Below are positions 29,401-36,755 of a DNA stretch of 64,000 nt, one piece after another. Below the pieces are notes generated by a model. It was not told the DNA's origin. It did not search any database and worked only from the letters and a program-made list of their open reading frames with translations. The position numbers were made by a program, and so were the translations under genes. Origin of the DNA: an uncultured Collinsella sp. (GTDB taxonomy: Bacteria > Actinomycetota > Coriobacteriia > Coriobacteriales > Coriobacteriaceae); assembly GCA_947507155.1 (NCBI GenBank), contig CANNOC010000002.1:1-64000 (forward strand), written 5' to 3'. How positions within the stretch are numbered: the first letter of the stretch is position 1; each line of letters begins with the position of its first letter.

Positions 29401-30943
29401 AGTTGAGCACGGCGCCCTGCACACTGTTGCCCAGGGGGCCGAACGCCTTGCCGTCCGTCGCTTGCTTCAGTTTGCCGGCAAACGAGATGTTCTGCACCAC
29501 GCCCGTGGAGGCAACGCCGCCCATGAGCGACTTCACGCCACCGCCGTTGGCGAAGGTGATGGTGTGGCCCTGGCCGTCGAGTGTGCCCGCAAGTATGCCC
29601 ATGGGAGCAAAGAAGTACTCGTCATCGATGGTAATGTCGTTGTCGAGAACGTAATAGGCGTCGGCGTCGGCGGGTTTGAACTTGTTTTCGAGGTCGCTCT
29701 GCGAGCTCAGGTGCACTACGTTCTGCGGCTGAGCCACGGGCTCGGTGGGCTTGGGCTTCTCGAGCGCGGCAATGGCATCGGTGAGCGTCTTGGTTGCGGC
29801 GTTGACCTCGGCCTGCTTGGCGTCATCGTTGGCGTAGACGTCTTGAGCGCTCACAAGGGCCTCAGCGAGCTTCGACCAGCTCTCGGCCGTGTAGTCGTTC
29901 TCGATCTTGGCGTTGGCATCGTCAATCGCAGCCTTGAGGGCATCCTTGTTCACGACGACCGCAGCGCCGCCCGAGATCAGCACAGGCAAACCGCCCTGCG
30001 CAGACCAGGTAAAGCCGGTGGCAGGGGCATCGGTGTTGAGCTTATCGACCGAGGCCTGGGTCTTGAGGTCGTCGACAGAGATTTTGCTGCCAAAGGAAGA
30101 ATCGACCTTGTAGCCGCACGCCTGATCGCCCGCAGTGAACAGATTGTTGGTCACGGTGCCAGACTGATACCAGGCAACGAGGCCGTAACCGCCAAAGGAC
30201 ATGCCGCTGAGGCTGCCGGCGTAATACGAGTTGAGCACCGAACCGCCATCGAGCTTGCCTACAAGACCGGCAGCGTCAGCGAAAGTCCAATTGTCGTCAG
30301 AGGGGCTTGCCGTCGACCAGCACATTTGCACGGTACCCGAGCATGTGGTGGCGATAGGACCGTCGGTGCCAGAAATCGTCATCGAACCCGTCACGCCCAG
30401 ATTCTGTACCGTACCAGCCACGCTCTTCGCCAGCGCCTTGCCGTTGAGCACGATGCTGTGGCCCTGGCCATCGAGCGTACCGGCCACGGTCTCGATCTGT
30501 TGGCCAGCCTCAAGGCTGATATTCGCCGTGAGCTTCACGACAGCCCCGGCCTCGATGGTGGTGGGCAGCTCATCGGCAAAAGAGACCATCACGGTCTCGC
30601 CGGCCTTGGCGACGCGCGCGCCGCGTGCCTGCTGAGCATCGGCATCCTCGTCGTCGATGTCCGCCGCGGCAGCAAGGCTCTCATCGGCAGACGGAGCGGC
30701 CTCGGAGCTCGCCTCGTCCGCCGATGCCTCGGCGCCTTCAGCACCCGTCTGCTCGTCCGCAGTGAAACTCGACTCGTCGGCATTCTCGGCAGTATCCGCC
30801 TGCTGCGAGGCCTGGGCCTGCGCCTGCACAGCGATCTCTGCCACGCCCTCGGCAAATGCCGACGTACCCGGCATCGACCAGACGAGCAGCGCCGAGAAAG
30901 CAGCGGCTCCCAGGCGCTTGAGCATAATGTTGTTTCGCGTCAC
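26420..30943 (-). CDS. giant exported repeat protein with alpha/alpha-toroid domain, B12-riboswitch controlled
   Basis: A 1507-residue secreted or wall protein, probably corrinoid-related. GTG at 30943 has AAGGAG 5 nt upstream. Order: signal peptide (about 1-32); two blocks of GLUG-like beta repeats (about 100-320 and 415-620) with GTLDGQGHSI- and GTLDGQGHTI-type motifs; a FIVAR-like helical module between them (about 330-405); several Ig-like beta domains (about 630-1080); a helical alpha/alpha toroid resembling prenyltransferase or transcobalamin barrels (about 1095-1355); a Ser/Lys/Gly-rich stalk; one transmembrane helix and a KRR tail. No clear LPXTG. The cobalamin riboswitch upstream suggests capture or handling of B12; binding is not shown by sequence. 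Confidence 0.75.
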   Translation of the reverse strand: MTRNNIMLKRLGAAAFSALLVWSMPGTSAFAEGVAEIAVQAQAQASQQADTAENADESSFTADEQTGAEGAEASADEASSEAAPSADESLAAAADIDDEDADAQQARGARVAKAGETVMVSFADELPTTIEAGAVVKLTANISLEAGQQIETVAGTLDGQGHSIVLNGKALAKSVAGTVQNLGVTGSMTISGTDGPIATTCSGTVQMCWSTASPSDDNWTFADAAGLVGKLDGGSVLNSYYAGSLSGMSFGGYGLVAWYQSGTVTNNLFTAGDQACGYKVDSSFGSKISVDDLKTQASVDKLNTDAPATGFTWSAQGGLPVLISGGAAVVVNKDALKAAIDDANAKIENDYTAESWSKLAEALVSAQDVYANDDAKQAEVNAATKTLTDAIAALEKPKPTEPVAQPQNVVHLSSQSDLENKFKPADADAYYVLDNDITIDDEYFFAPMGILAGTLDGQGHTITFANGGGVKSLMGGVASTGVVQNISFAGKLKQATDGKAFGPLGNSVQGAVLNCSTSVTGKGVAGFARTFDGGIVSNCVSTSEGTAGALFATYNAGQLVNTYWGAFLTNKMDAPASALINSYAVDPADMATDAFADLVNANCGANGSSWGIDKNGTPVFGSGNSYQAPEDTTPDDTYTVSFTANDGTSQAVADHMLEVSPDAVNAYRKLGVFALKGVPATSTVTWGTDDANRGNIGINESTGELYIYDNATGTVTATEHKANGSEQTVATIKIKAKAKQFDDFELWYRASDGTVNDVTDGAATVQGSEVRNLEVRVHYVDADKDEYVPVSFSRFHFASSDPTTIYSNDYSACFYFKHAGSATITVTPRDVASAGAGSKSVTLTSEAVAAASISMGYNEDGATVYLQGRNPLSERGAFLTDHARPVVAPDNATNRDNFTVTSSDPAVAAYATAGEIGYTAYKAGTTTFTATLPDTDADGKVISASCDVTYAYQNPLASVTAGTDSLYLKAGSAQKLDLSFTGKNDADGWSVTEPGLTWTFKTLDGKDASGIVGIDRIEKGAWKHVDGAPDDGLYAASSDYTVTALSAGTVVATGTPVDTTAGAEPVTLTITVAGVAASPATSESASAGIDAAAAFIDVRRSSDAFQYGDEWEIYDFAKAGRKIDSKLLDNYRASLAKHKAEWGSATCALTETERVALALSAIGEDITDYDGVNLVELICSRTDMTRANEKIFALMALNASGSDVPAGSAWTRASLADAVCELLGSDDAVEGTRLGDVDLTAMAIQAVAPYEGDTKVDAAIENGLSYLKGKMSAGTCDFGSAEANAQVILALLSLDRDPANPVNGFANAVTNVVCALDLYRVDGGNGYAHSKGGAANAMATEQALRALTTYRVSSGETIAWKTAVTAGKGSSSKDPQKPTVAPGVLTPGAGSDGGAGNGTAGFAGVMAPVAAKMAGASSSEGAKAAGDSKAEAESGKKDSTESSVAGKTDKSGKKSGTSGKTATLSAGAANKAADAGSNGFAIAGVAVGIVGIAAVGGWFFYTKRRAA

Positions 30944-30948
30944 CCGTT

Positions 30949-30991
30949 CTCCTTCTTTCGCGAACCTGCAATAGAGCCATGGCGAAGAAGG
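30949..30991 (-). promoter_or_regulatory. ribosome-site-sequestering hairpin of the riboswitch leader
   Basis: On the minus strand CCTTCTTCGC (30991-30982) can pair with GCGAAAGAAGG (30961-30951), which overlaps the AAGGAG ribosome site at 30954-30949. This would hide the site and fits translational control by the riboswitch. Inference from pairing. Confidence 0.5.
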
Positions 30992-31122
30992 CGGGACAGG
31001 CGATACCCCGGCAGCACAAAGGCGCACGTCAGCCACCCTATCGGCAGCAAAACGCACGCTCAGCAGCACCCCTTGTAGACCGGAATCCAGCGGCAAACAG
31101 AGAGGTCCTCGGTTTCGAGAAG

Positions 31123-31245
31123 AGCGCGGGCAGGTAATCTGACTCGCGGGCGCGCCCGCATACAGTAACCGCCTTGCTCGGGATTCTCACCCGATTCCCC
31201 TTTATGCGCTCGCGCGCACCCGTGCTCCGGCTTCTATTTTTAATC
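31123..31245 (-). ncRNA. cobalamin (B12) riboswitch
   Basis: Read on the minus strand, the segment has the typical order of cobalamin aptamer motifs: GCCGGAGCACGGGTGCG, AAAGGGGAATC, GGTGAGAATCC, a GGTTACTGTATGC core, then GAGTCAGATTACCTGCC at the 3' end. It lies about 180 nt before the GTG of the giant surface-protein gene, same strand. Repression by adenosylcobalamin or a related corrinoid is the known behaviour of this class. Confidence 0.9.
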
Positions 31246-31392
31246 GGAGGAAGTGTACGTTACCGCAGGTAAATCGGTCAATGCGCTACACAAAAAACCG
31301 CCATACCCGAGCCATATGGCTCCCGGATGACCACCTATAGGCAACCCATATCGCCACTAGGCCGCTAACGAACCAAGCCCGCCCGCAAGATT

Positions 31393-31512
31393 GAGCGGGC
31401 CGAATGTCCCCCGTGGGGCTGAAGGGGCCAAATGTACCTGTTAGAAGCCATTTAAGCGTTTTAACAGGGACTTTTGGCCCCCTCAGTCCCACGGGGGCTT
31501 TTTGGCCCGCTC
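31393..31512. repeat. repeat family E, copy 1 (120-bp palindrome)
   Basis: A 120-bp imperfect palindrome from GAGCGGGCC to GGCCCGCTC. A near-identical copy is at 33968-34087, on the other side of the C69 gene. The 30944-31600 gap holds the leader, riboswitch, this element and a terminator. Confidence 0.9.
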
Positions 31513-31530
31513 ATTTTGCTTTAGCTCAAG

Positions 31531-31573
31531 CAAACGGTCCCGCACGATTACTCGTACGGGACCGTTTTTAGTT
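31531..31573. terminator. terminator downstream of the C69 dipeptidase gene
   Basis: ACGGTCCCG pairs with CGGGACCGT and is followed by TTTTTA on the plus strand; the minus side has TTTG. It ends the C69 gene and could also act the other way. Confidence 0.7.
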
Positions 31574-31600
31574 AGGGCTGTCGTCTATGACCCGCTCCGG

Positions 31601-33745
31601 TTAATTCACACGCTTGCGGATAAGCACGGCCCCCATAACGGCCAGAACTCCAGCCACCGTCAGAAGCGCCACGGTCACCACAGACGAATCACCGGTCTTG
31701 GCAAGCCTTCCCTTGGTCGCCTTCTTGGCGGTATCGGTCTTGACGTCCGTCTTCACATCCGTCTTCTGACCGGGCTTCTGCCCAGGCTCCTCCTGCGCAG
31801 CCTGCGTCACGGTCACCGTCGCTTCATCGGACGTGGAAACCAGCCCGGCAGCACTCGTCACCTCAACGCGATACACCTTTGAACCGACCTCGGTCGTCGC
31901 GGCGACGTACTCAGCCGCCGTCGCCCCGTCGATGGCAGAGAAGTTACCGTCCTCGCCCTTGACGAACCACTGGTAGGTAAGCTGGGCATCCGAGCCATCC
32001 ACGCTGTCATCAACCGTCGCGGCAACGCTCAGCTTGGCCTCAGCGCCCTGAGTACACGTTACCGACTGCGGCTGAGCCGTGATGCTGGGAGCAACAAAAG
32101 CGGACGCGTACATAATCGGGGTCCGGGAGGTTCCATTCTCGGCGTCATAGTCGCTCGGCATAAACGCACTCGAGGTATCTCCCGCATTCACATAGGCGCG
32201 CATCTCATCGAGAAGCTTGGCCGCCTTGTTGTAGACCTGTTCGCTCACTGCGGCAAACGCCTTGTTGGCAAGGTCCGTGCGCTGATCGGCAGGGGTCGCC
32301 TGCATCAACCCGTCAACAACGTCCTGCTGGGCGATAACCTGCTTCTGAAGGACATCGAGGTAGGCGCGCACGTTCTCACCCATCGAGGCACGGTTGTTGT
32401 AGGCGAGCGTGTTGATGTCCATGAAGACGTAGTCGAGGTTCTTGCCGTCCTTTTCGACCAAAGCCTGCGCAACGTCGTCCTTGCGTCCTGTATAAGTGCC
32501 GTCCACCGTGTTCCACGCCGGGAAGTAGTCAGCCGGAACTTCCGTCAACAGCGCAGAGTAGCTGGGCAGGTACACGCTGAACTCGCAACGCGAAAGCGCT
32601 TCCCACTGAATCGTGGCGATATCACTGGAAAGGCCGGACCGAATCTGGAAGATATTACCCTCGGTCGTCCTGTTGTTGCCGATGGCATACAGGGCACTGT
32701 TGAGATTGGCGTTGAGGCTGTCATCCTGCTCACCGCGGGCAGCGAGGGAACGCAACGCCGTGAACGTATCGGATTTGATGCCCGGCGTAAACGTCAGCTG
32801 CGGGTCGATGAGCGAGGTGACGCGACCCTGTTCATCAACGGTATAGTCCGTCTGAGGCGCAAGGGCAGCACCGAAGTAAGCACGTCCCTGGGCCAGGCGC
32901 GTATTCTGCGACGAGCCCGAATTCTCCTTGCCATACGTCTTGAAGATGTTCGGCGTGCCGTCGTCATAGGTTACGAGAACGCCGTTGGACTCGGGCAGCG
33001 TCACGACATCGGCCGAGTGCAGGCACTGACTCGCATCGTCAAGATCGACCTTATACTGCAGGCCGCCGATGTTGGGATTAACGGACGCCATGTCGTCGCC
33101 CATCTTGACGGCAATCCACTGATGGCCCGAAAGCTGAGCGAAAATCCAGGTCTCGGTATTGTCGGCAATGACGATCTGGTTGCAGTCCTGAGAGCCATAC
33201 TGATCGATGATGGCGCCGAGCTTCTCCACGCCATCGCGCGCCGTGGACGAAACGCTCAACAGGTAGTCGGCCAGGTTATACTCGCCGATGCCCGTGTCGA
33301 CACGAGGGTCGATAGCATCGATTCCGTCGTTGTAATCCGTTGTGAGCGTCGCGGAAACGGAGACGCCGCGCTCGTTGGTGCCGGCCTCGGAATACACGCG
33401 GGACGCTGCCTCGTCGTCCTGGGCATCCCACTCATCGGGATTGTCACGAACATAGGTGTAACGATACGAGCGACCCTGATAGGTGTACTCAAAGCCGGTC
33501 CCCGGCACAGAATCGTTCTCGAAAGAACGGAAGACAGGGTTGTCGATCGGCTGCTGCACGCCAAAGGTCTTGCAGTAGCGAGGTGAATAGTCCTCGGCGC
33601 GGCCGACATAGGTATCGCCCGTCGTTGTCTGGTTCTTACCGATGTAAACCTGCGTGCAGGCGAGCGCGGGCGCGGGCATGGCAAGCACAAGCGCCGCGAC
33701 TATGCCCCCCCTAAACGCCTTCTTAGCAAAAGCCGGTAACCTCAT
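31601..33745 (-). CDS. C69-family dipeptidase with Ig-like domain and LAKTG anchor
   Basis: A 714-residue secreted peptidase. The signal peptide ends ...PAPALA, then Cys in CTQVYIGKNQTTTGDTYVGRAEDY, the N-terminal nucleophile exposed by processing in C69 (PepD-like) enzymes. The catalytic domain spans about 30-550, followed by an Ig-like domain (about 555-650) and a KTDVKTD-rich linker. The C-terminus has LAKTGD, a hydrophobic helix and KRVN, a sortase-type anchor variant. The ATG at 33745 has GGAGGGGGG upstream. It probably cleaves dipeptides at the cell surface. Flanked by the two family E palindromes. Confidence 0.88.
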   Translation of the reverse strand: MRLPAFAKKAFRGGIVAALVLAMPAPALACTQVYIGKNQTTTGDTYVGRAEDYSPRYCKTFGVQQPIDNPVFRSFENDSVPGTGFEYTYQGRSYRYTYVRDNPDEWDAQDDEAASRVYSEAGTNERGVSVSATLTTDYNDGIDAIDPRVDTGIGEYNLADYLLSVSSTARDGVEKLGAIIDQYGSQDCNQIVIADNTETWIFAQLSGHQWIAVKMGDDMASVNPNIGGLQYKVDLDDASQCLHSADVVTLPESNGVLVTYDDGTPNIFKTYGKENSGSSQNTRLAQGRAYFGAALAPQTDYTVDEQGRVTSLIDPQLTFTPGIKSDTFTALRSLAARGEQDDSLNANLNSALYAIGNNRTTEGNIFQIRSGLSSDIATIQWEALSRCEFSVYLPSYSALLTEVPADYFPAWNTVDGTYTGRKDDVAQALVEKDGKNLDYVFMDINTLAYNNRASMGENVRAYLDVLQKQVIAQQDVVDGLMQATPADQRTDLANKAFAAVSEQVYNKAAKLLDEMRAYVNAGDTSSAFMPSDYDAENGTSRTPIMYASAFVAPSITAQPQSVTCTQGAEAKLSVAATVDDSVDGSDAQLTYQWFVKGEDGNFSAIDGATAAEYVAATTEVGSKVYRVEVTSAAGLVSTSDEATVTVTQAAQEEPGQKPGQKTDVKTDVKTDTAKKATKGRLAKTGDSSVVTVALLTVAGVLAVMGAVLIRKRVN

Positions 33746-33967
33746 ACGTTCCCCCCTCCACACGGAGCCCGAACTACCCACCGACAATATGCGTAATGAG
33801 AACACTTTAGCTGGGTAAATCGGATTGAATATGCAGTTATCAGCTTATCTTATGTGTTAAGGAAGTATGGACACGGCACTCGTAACAACCCGTGACCGGT
33901 CGTTTGCATCTGGCAGGCGGCATTCCCCGCAGGGTTGAACAGGCCGATAAGCCCCGTGCGCAAGATT

Positions 33968-34087
33968 GAGCGGGCCGAGTGTCCCCCGTGGGGCTGAGGG
34001 GGCCAAATGTACCTGTTAGAGGCCATTTAAGCGTTTTAACGGGGACTTTTGGCCCCCTCAGTCCCACGAGGGACATTTGGCCCGCTC
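33968..34087. repeat. repeat family E, copy 2 (120-bp palindrome)
   Basis: Same length and orientation as copy 1 with only scattered changes. It lies between the divergent C69 and HAD phosphatase genes and fills most of the 33746-34157 gap. Confidence 0.9.
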
Positions 34088-34157
34088 ATGCCCGACTGGA
34101 ACGGCACGCGCTATCATGGGTGCCGTTTTGATGAGTCATCTTGATGGGAGCGTACCT

Positions 34158-34823
34158 ATGGCAGCTTTTTCCACCGTGATCTTTGACCTTGACGGCACCA
34201 TCCTCAACACGCTCGAGGACCTGGCAGCCGCCGGTAACCATACCTGCGAGATGCACGGTTGGCCCACGTTTGCCGTTGACGAATACCGCTATAAGGTGGG
34301 AAACGGCATGCTCAAGCTGGTCGAGCGCTTTATGCCCGCCGAGTATGCGGGCGACGGGCGCGCCTTTGAGCAGTCGCTTGCCGAATTTAGGGCTTACTAC
34401 GGCGAGCACAAGGAGGACCACACCGCCCCCTACGCCGGCACGATTGAGATGCTCGACCGTCTGCGCGCCGCGGGCATTCAGCTTGCCGTGCTCACCAACA
34501 AGGATCATATTTCGGCAGCCCCGCTTATCGAGAAATACTTTGGTTCCGAGCGCTTTGCGCTGGTACAGGGCCGTGTCGATGCGTTTCCGCCCAAGCCCGA
34601 AGCACCCGTCACGCTGCATGTGATGGAGGAGCTGGGCGCCAATCCGGCAACCACGCTCTATGTGGGCGATTCCAATGTCGATATCCTGACCGGTCACAAC
34701 GCCGGCCTTAAGAGCGCGGGCGTCAGCTGGGGCTTCCGCGGCCGCGCAGAGCTGGAAGCCGCCGATGCCGACTACGTGGTGGACACCCAGGCAGAGCTCA
34801 CGGCGCTGGTACTGGGCGAGTAA
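34158..34823 (+). CDS. HAD-family phosphatase (phosphoglycolate phosphatase-like)
   Basis: A 221-residue haloacid-dehalogenase hydrolase. Motif I FDLDGTILNT (nucleophile Asp near residue 9), motif II VLTNKD, a Lys in PPKPEAP, and motif IV YVGDSNVDIL, with a helical cap at about 15-85. This is the Gph/PGP-type layout; the substrate could be phosphoglycolate or another small sugar phosphate. The ATG at 34158 has GGGAG 7 nt upstream. Confidence 0.88.
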   Translation: MAAFSTVIFDLDGTILNTLEDLAAAGNHTCEMHGWPTFAVDEYRYKVGNGMLKLVERFMPAEYAGDGRAFEQSLAEFRAYYGEHKEDHTAPYAGTIEMLDRLRAAGIQLAVLTNKDHISAAPLIEKYFGSERFALVQGRVDAFPPKPEAPVTLHVMEELGANPATTLYVGDSNVDILTGHNAGLKSAGVSWGFRGRAELEAADADYVVDTQAELTALVLGE

Positions 34824-34917
34824 CCGCACATCCCTCCACGGGCAACTAATGTGGGACGGGGCTCTTTTAGCTGCCCCCGTACCAAAGAAGTGTCCCCAAC
34901 TGCCGCACCATGGCAGC

Positions 34918-35083
34918 GCCGCAGGTAGAGGACGGACAGCGAGCGGGCACCAGAGCGAACAAATTGGCATGAAAAGAGGACGGCATAGACCTTCTGGTCA
35001 TGCCGTCCTCTTTGAATGACAAGTTGTCGCTCTGGTGCCCGCGCAGCGTCGAGCAGTTGCGGCGTTTGGTAAAACGCCGCAAC
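34918..35083 (-). ncRNA. structured 3' element D, copy 3 (3' of lipoprotein gene)
   Basis: A perfect 16-bp outer stem (GCGGGCACCAGAGCGA with TCGCTCTGGTGCCCGC), a long central hairpin (AGAGGACGGCAT... with ...ATGCCGTCCTCT), the GCAGCGTC box at 35043-35050 and a perfect 12-bp GTTGCGGCGTTT hairpin at 35056-35083. On the minus strand the central hairpin is followed by TTTT, so it may also terminate transcription. The gap from 34824 also holds a GGGACGGGGCTCTTTTAGCTG element seen in part near 61510. Confidence 0.65.
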
Positions 35084-35101
35084 GAACTACCGCGTAACCC
35101 C

Positions 35102-35659
35102 CTAGCTCATCATCGCATTCATCATCTCGGTGGTTGCGGAATCGTCGGCAGACCACTCGTTATCCTCGTTGGCGGAATACTTAAAGGTGACCTTGGTGTC
35201 CTTGGTCTTAGCGGCCTTGGTCACGTCGACCATCACCTGACCGGCCATCTTGTACAGGTCGTCCTCGGAAGGCGTCGTATCGAGTGCGGCGACCTTCTCC
35301 TGATACTGGGTGGCAAAATCTTCGACGATCTTGTTCATGGACTTGCAGGTGATGGTGACCTCGGCAGTCGCAGTACCCTTGTCCTCGTCAACCGTCACAT
35401 CGCCGATCTTGTAGTCAAAGCCCTCGAGATAGCTCTTGGCATACTCCTTGGGATCGATACCCAGCTGCTCAAACTCATCGCCCGAAGCCTCTTCCAGACC
35501 GGAGAGGAAGTCATCGCCGCCGTTCTTGATCTCGTCAAACTGGCTCGTAAGGTCGTTGGTAATGAGCTCTTCCACCGAAGGCCCTCCGCAGCCGGAAAGC
35601 AAAACCACGCACGCGACCAGGGCAGCCATCAGGGGCGCAAGCAGCAGCTTCTTTTTCAT
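35102..35659 (-). CDS. putative lipoprotein, unknown
   Basis: A 185-residue lipoprotein: the signal peptide ends in the lipobox LLSGC, so Cys at about 23 is lipidated. The mature part is acidic and helical, with a cystatin-like alternation (SYLEGFDYKIGDVTVDEDKGTATAEVTI) resembling small Gram-positive lipoproteins of DUF4854/DUF5105 type; I am not certain of the family. The ATG at 35659 follows GGAGG by 6 nt. Element D3 lies just past its stop. Confidence 0.75.
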   Translation of the reverse strand: MKKKLLLAPLMAALVACVVLLSGCGGPSVEELITNDLTSQFDEIKNGGDDFLSGLEEASGDEFEQLGIDPKEYAKSYLEGFDYKIGDVTVDEDKGTATAEVTITCKSMNKIVEDFATQYQEKVAALDTTPSEDDLYKMAGQVMVDVTKAAKTKDTKVTFKYSANEDNEWSADDSATTEMMNAMMS

Positions 35660-35836
35660 GACATTCCTCCAAACAAGCGGCGCCGCGTTCCCTGCGCAGC
35701 GCACGTCGTAACAGCAAGTCCATATTAGCGGCCCGGCCCAACCCCCTGCGTCGCAAAAGCGCAGGCGGCTCAATTTGACGAACGAATGGCCCGTAAAGCA
35801 AGCCCCTTGCAATAAAATGCACCTGTTTAGCCTATT

Positions 35837-35872
35837 AAAAAAGGGTGGCCGGACAACCCGACCACCCTTGCG
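35837..35872 (-). terminator. terminator of the PTS IIA gene
   Basis: A 12-bp stem with one wobble (AAGGGTGGTCGG with CCGGCCACCCTT on the minus strand), followed by TTTTTT. Confidence 0.9.
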
Positions 35873-35892
35873 CATCTTCTGGATGCCGCAGA

Positions 35893-36429
35893 CTACTTGC
35901 GGACGACCTTAACGATGGCGTCACCGGCGGCGACGGCAGACTCGGCCTCGACGGCGAGCTCGACGTCAGCGAACTCGGCGGTGTTGGACACGGCCACGAC
36001 GACGCAGTCCTTGTAACCGGCGGCAGCGATCTTGGCGCGGTCGATCTTGAGTATGGGCTGACCAGCTTTGACAACGTCGTCGGCCTTGACGAAGCCCTCG
36101 AAGCCATCACCGTTCATGTTGACGGTATCGACGCCAACGTGCACCAGAACCTCGATGCCGCTATCGGACTGCAGGCCCACGGCGTGACCCATGGTGACGG
36201 TCACCTTGCCGTCGCAGGGAGCGTAGACCAGGTCGTCCTCGGGCCACACAGCGCAGCCCTTGCCCAGAACCTCGCCACCAAAGACGGGATCGGGCACGTC
36301 GGCCATCTTGATGACCTTGCCCTTGACAGGCGAGCACAGCACGTCGGCGCCAGCAGAAGCAGAGATGGAGGCCGGAGCAGCAGCTGCCGCGGGCTCAGCC
36401 TTCTTCTTAAACATGTCAAACAGACCCAT
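35893..36429 (-). CDS. PTS glucose-family IIA component, stand-alone
   Basis: A 178-residue IIA (Crr-like) phosphocarrier. After a short leader and an Ala linker, the domain (about 40-178) has TMGHAVGLQS and the phosphorylated His in VLVHVGVDTVNM. It takes phosphate from HPr and gives it to IIB. The PTS IIBC at 44610-46037 has no IIA of its own, so this protein may serve it. The ATG at 36429 has AGGAG 7 nt upstream. It has a good promoter and its own terminator. Confidence 0.9.
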   Translation of the reverse strand: MGLFDMFKKKAEPAAAAAPASISASAGADVLCSPVKGKVIKMADVPDPVFGGEVLGKGCAVWPEDDLVYAPCDGKVTVTMGHAVGLQSDSGIEVLVHVGVDTVNMNGDGFEGFVKADDVVKAGQPILKIDRAKIAAAGYKDCVVVAVSNTAEFADVELAVEAESAVAAGDAIVKVVRK

Positions 36430-36478
36430 ATGTTTTCTCCTCTTGATTAAGCGCAACGTTATGCGCATGCCTATGGTG

Positions 36479-36507
36479 ATTATAGTGCCAAATGATCAAA
36501 TTGCTAA
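36479..36507 (-). promoter_or_regulatory. PTS IIA promoter
   Basis: On the minus strand TTAGCA (36507-36502), 17-nt spacer, perfect TATAAT (36484-36479), about 45 nt upstream of the IIA ATG. Confidence 0.7.
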
Positions 36508-36632
36508 GGTGAGGGCTCGAATCGCAAGCCCTTCCCGGTAGTGCTCGTGGGATGAGTATCTCCTTTGCATCGCGGGTCGATAAGCCGAGTATCGCCTGCG
36601 CACGGGACGGGCGGAAGCGGGCGCGCCAAACC

Positions 36633-36695
36633 CGACACTTCTTTTCGCGCCCACGGACCGACGCCGCCCCGTCCCTGATACTTCCTGATACCGAC
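36633..36695. promoter_or_regulatory. two-box site shared with the GH1 upstream region
   Basis: CGACACTTCTTTTCGCG starting at 36633 and CTGATACTTCCTGATACC at about 36675-36692 are separated by 25 nt. The same two boxes with the same 25-nt spacing occur at 59947-60006 upstream of the GH1 gene. Likely a target of the RpiR-type regulator encoded just downstream. Confidence 0.65.
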
Positions 36696-36755
36696 CGAAA
36701 CGTGCCAAAATAAACCTGTCCCTTTTTGGCAGGTTTGGCGAGTGTGGGAGTTCGT

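Noticed and set aside
28490..31078. Long plus-strand open frame opposite the giant surface protein
   Set aside because: Covers the riboswitch leader and signal peptide in antisense, has no plausible domain, and matches the codon-position pattern of the minus-strand gene.
30944..31096. 51-residue N-terminal extension of the giant surface protein
   Set aside because: It would be read from the riboswitch leader and would bury the signal peptide; the GTG at 30943 has a good ribosome site.
31123..31245. tRNA-like cloverleaf
   Set aside because: The conserved blocks fit a cobalamin aptamer and no T-loop or anticodon arm is present.
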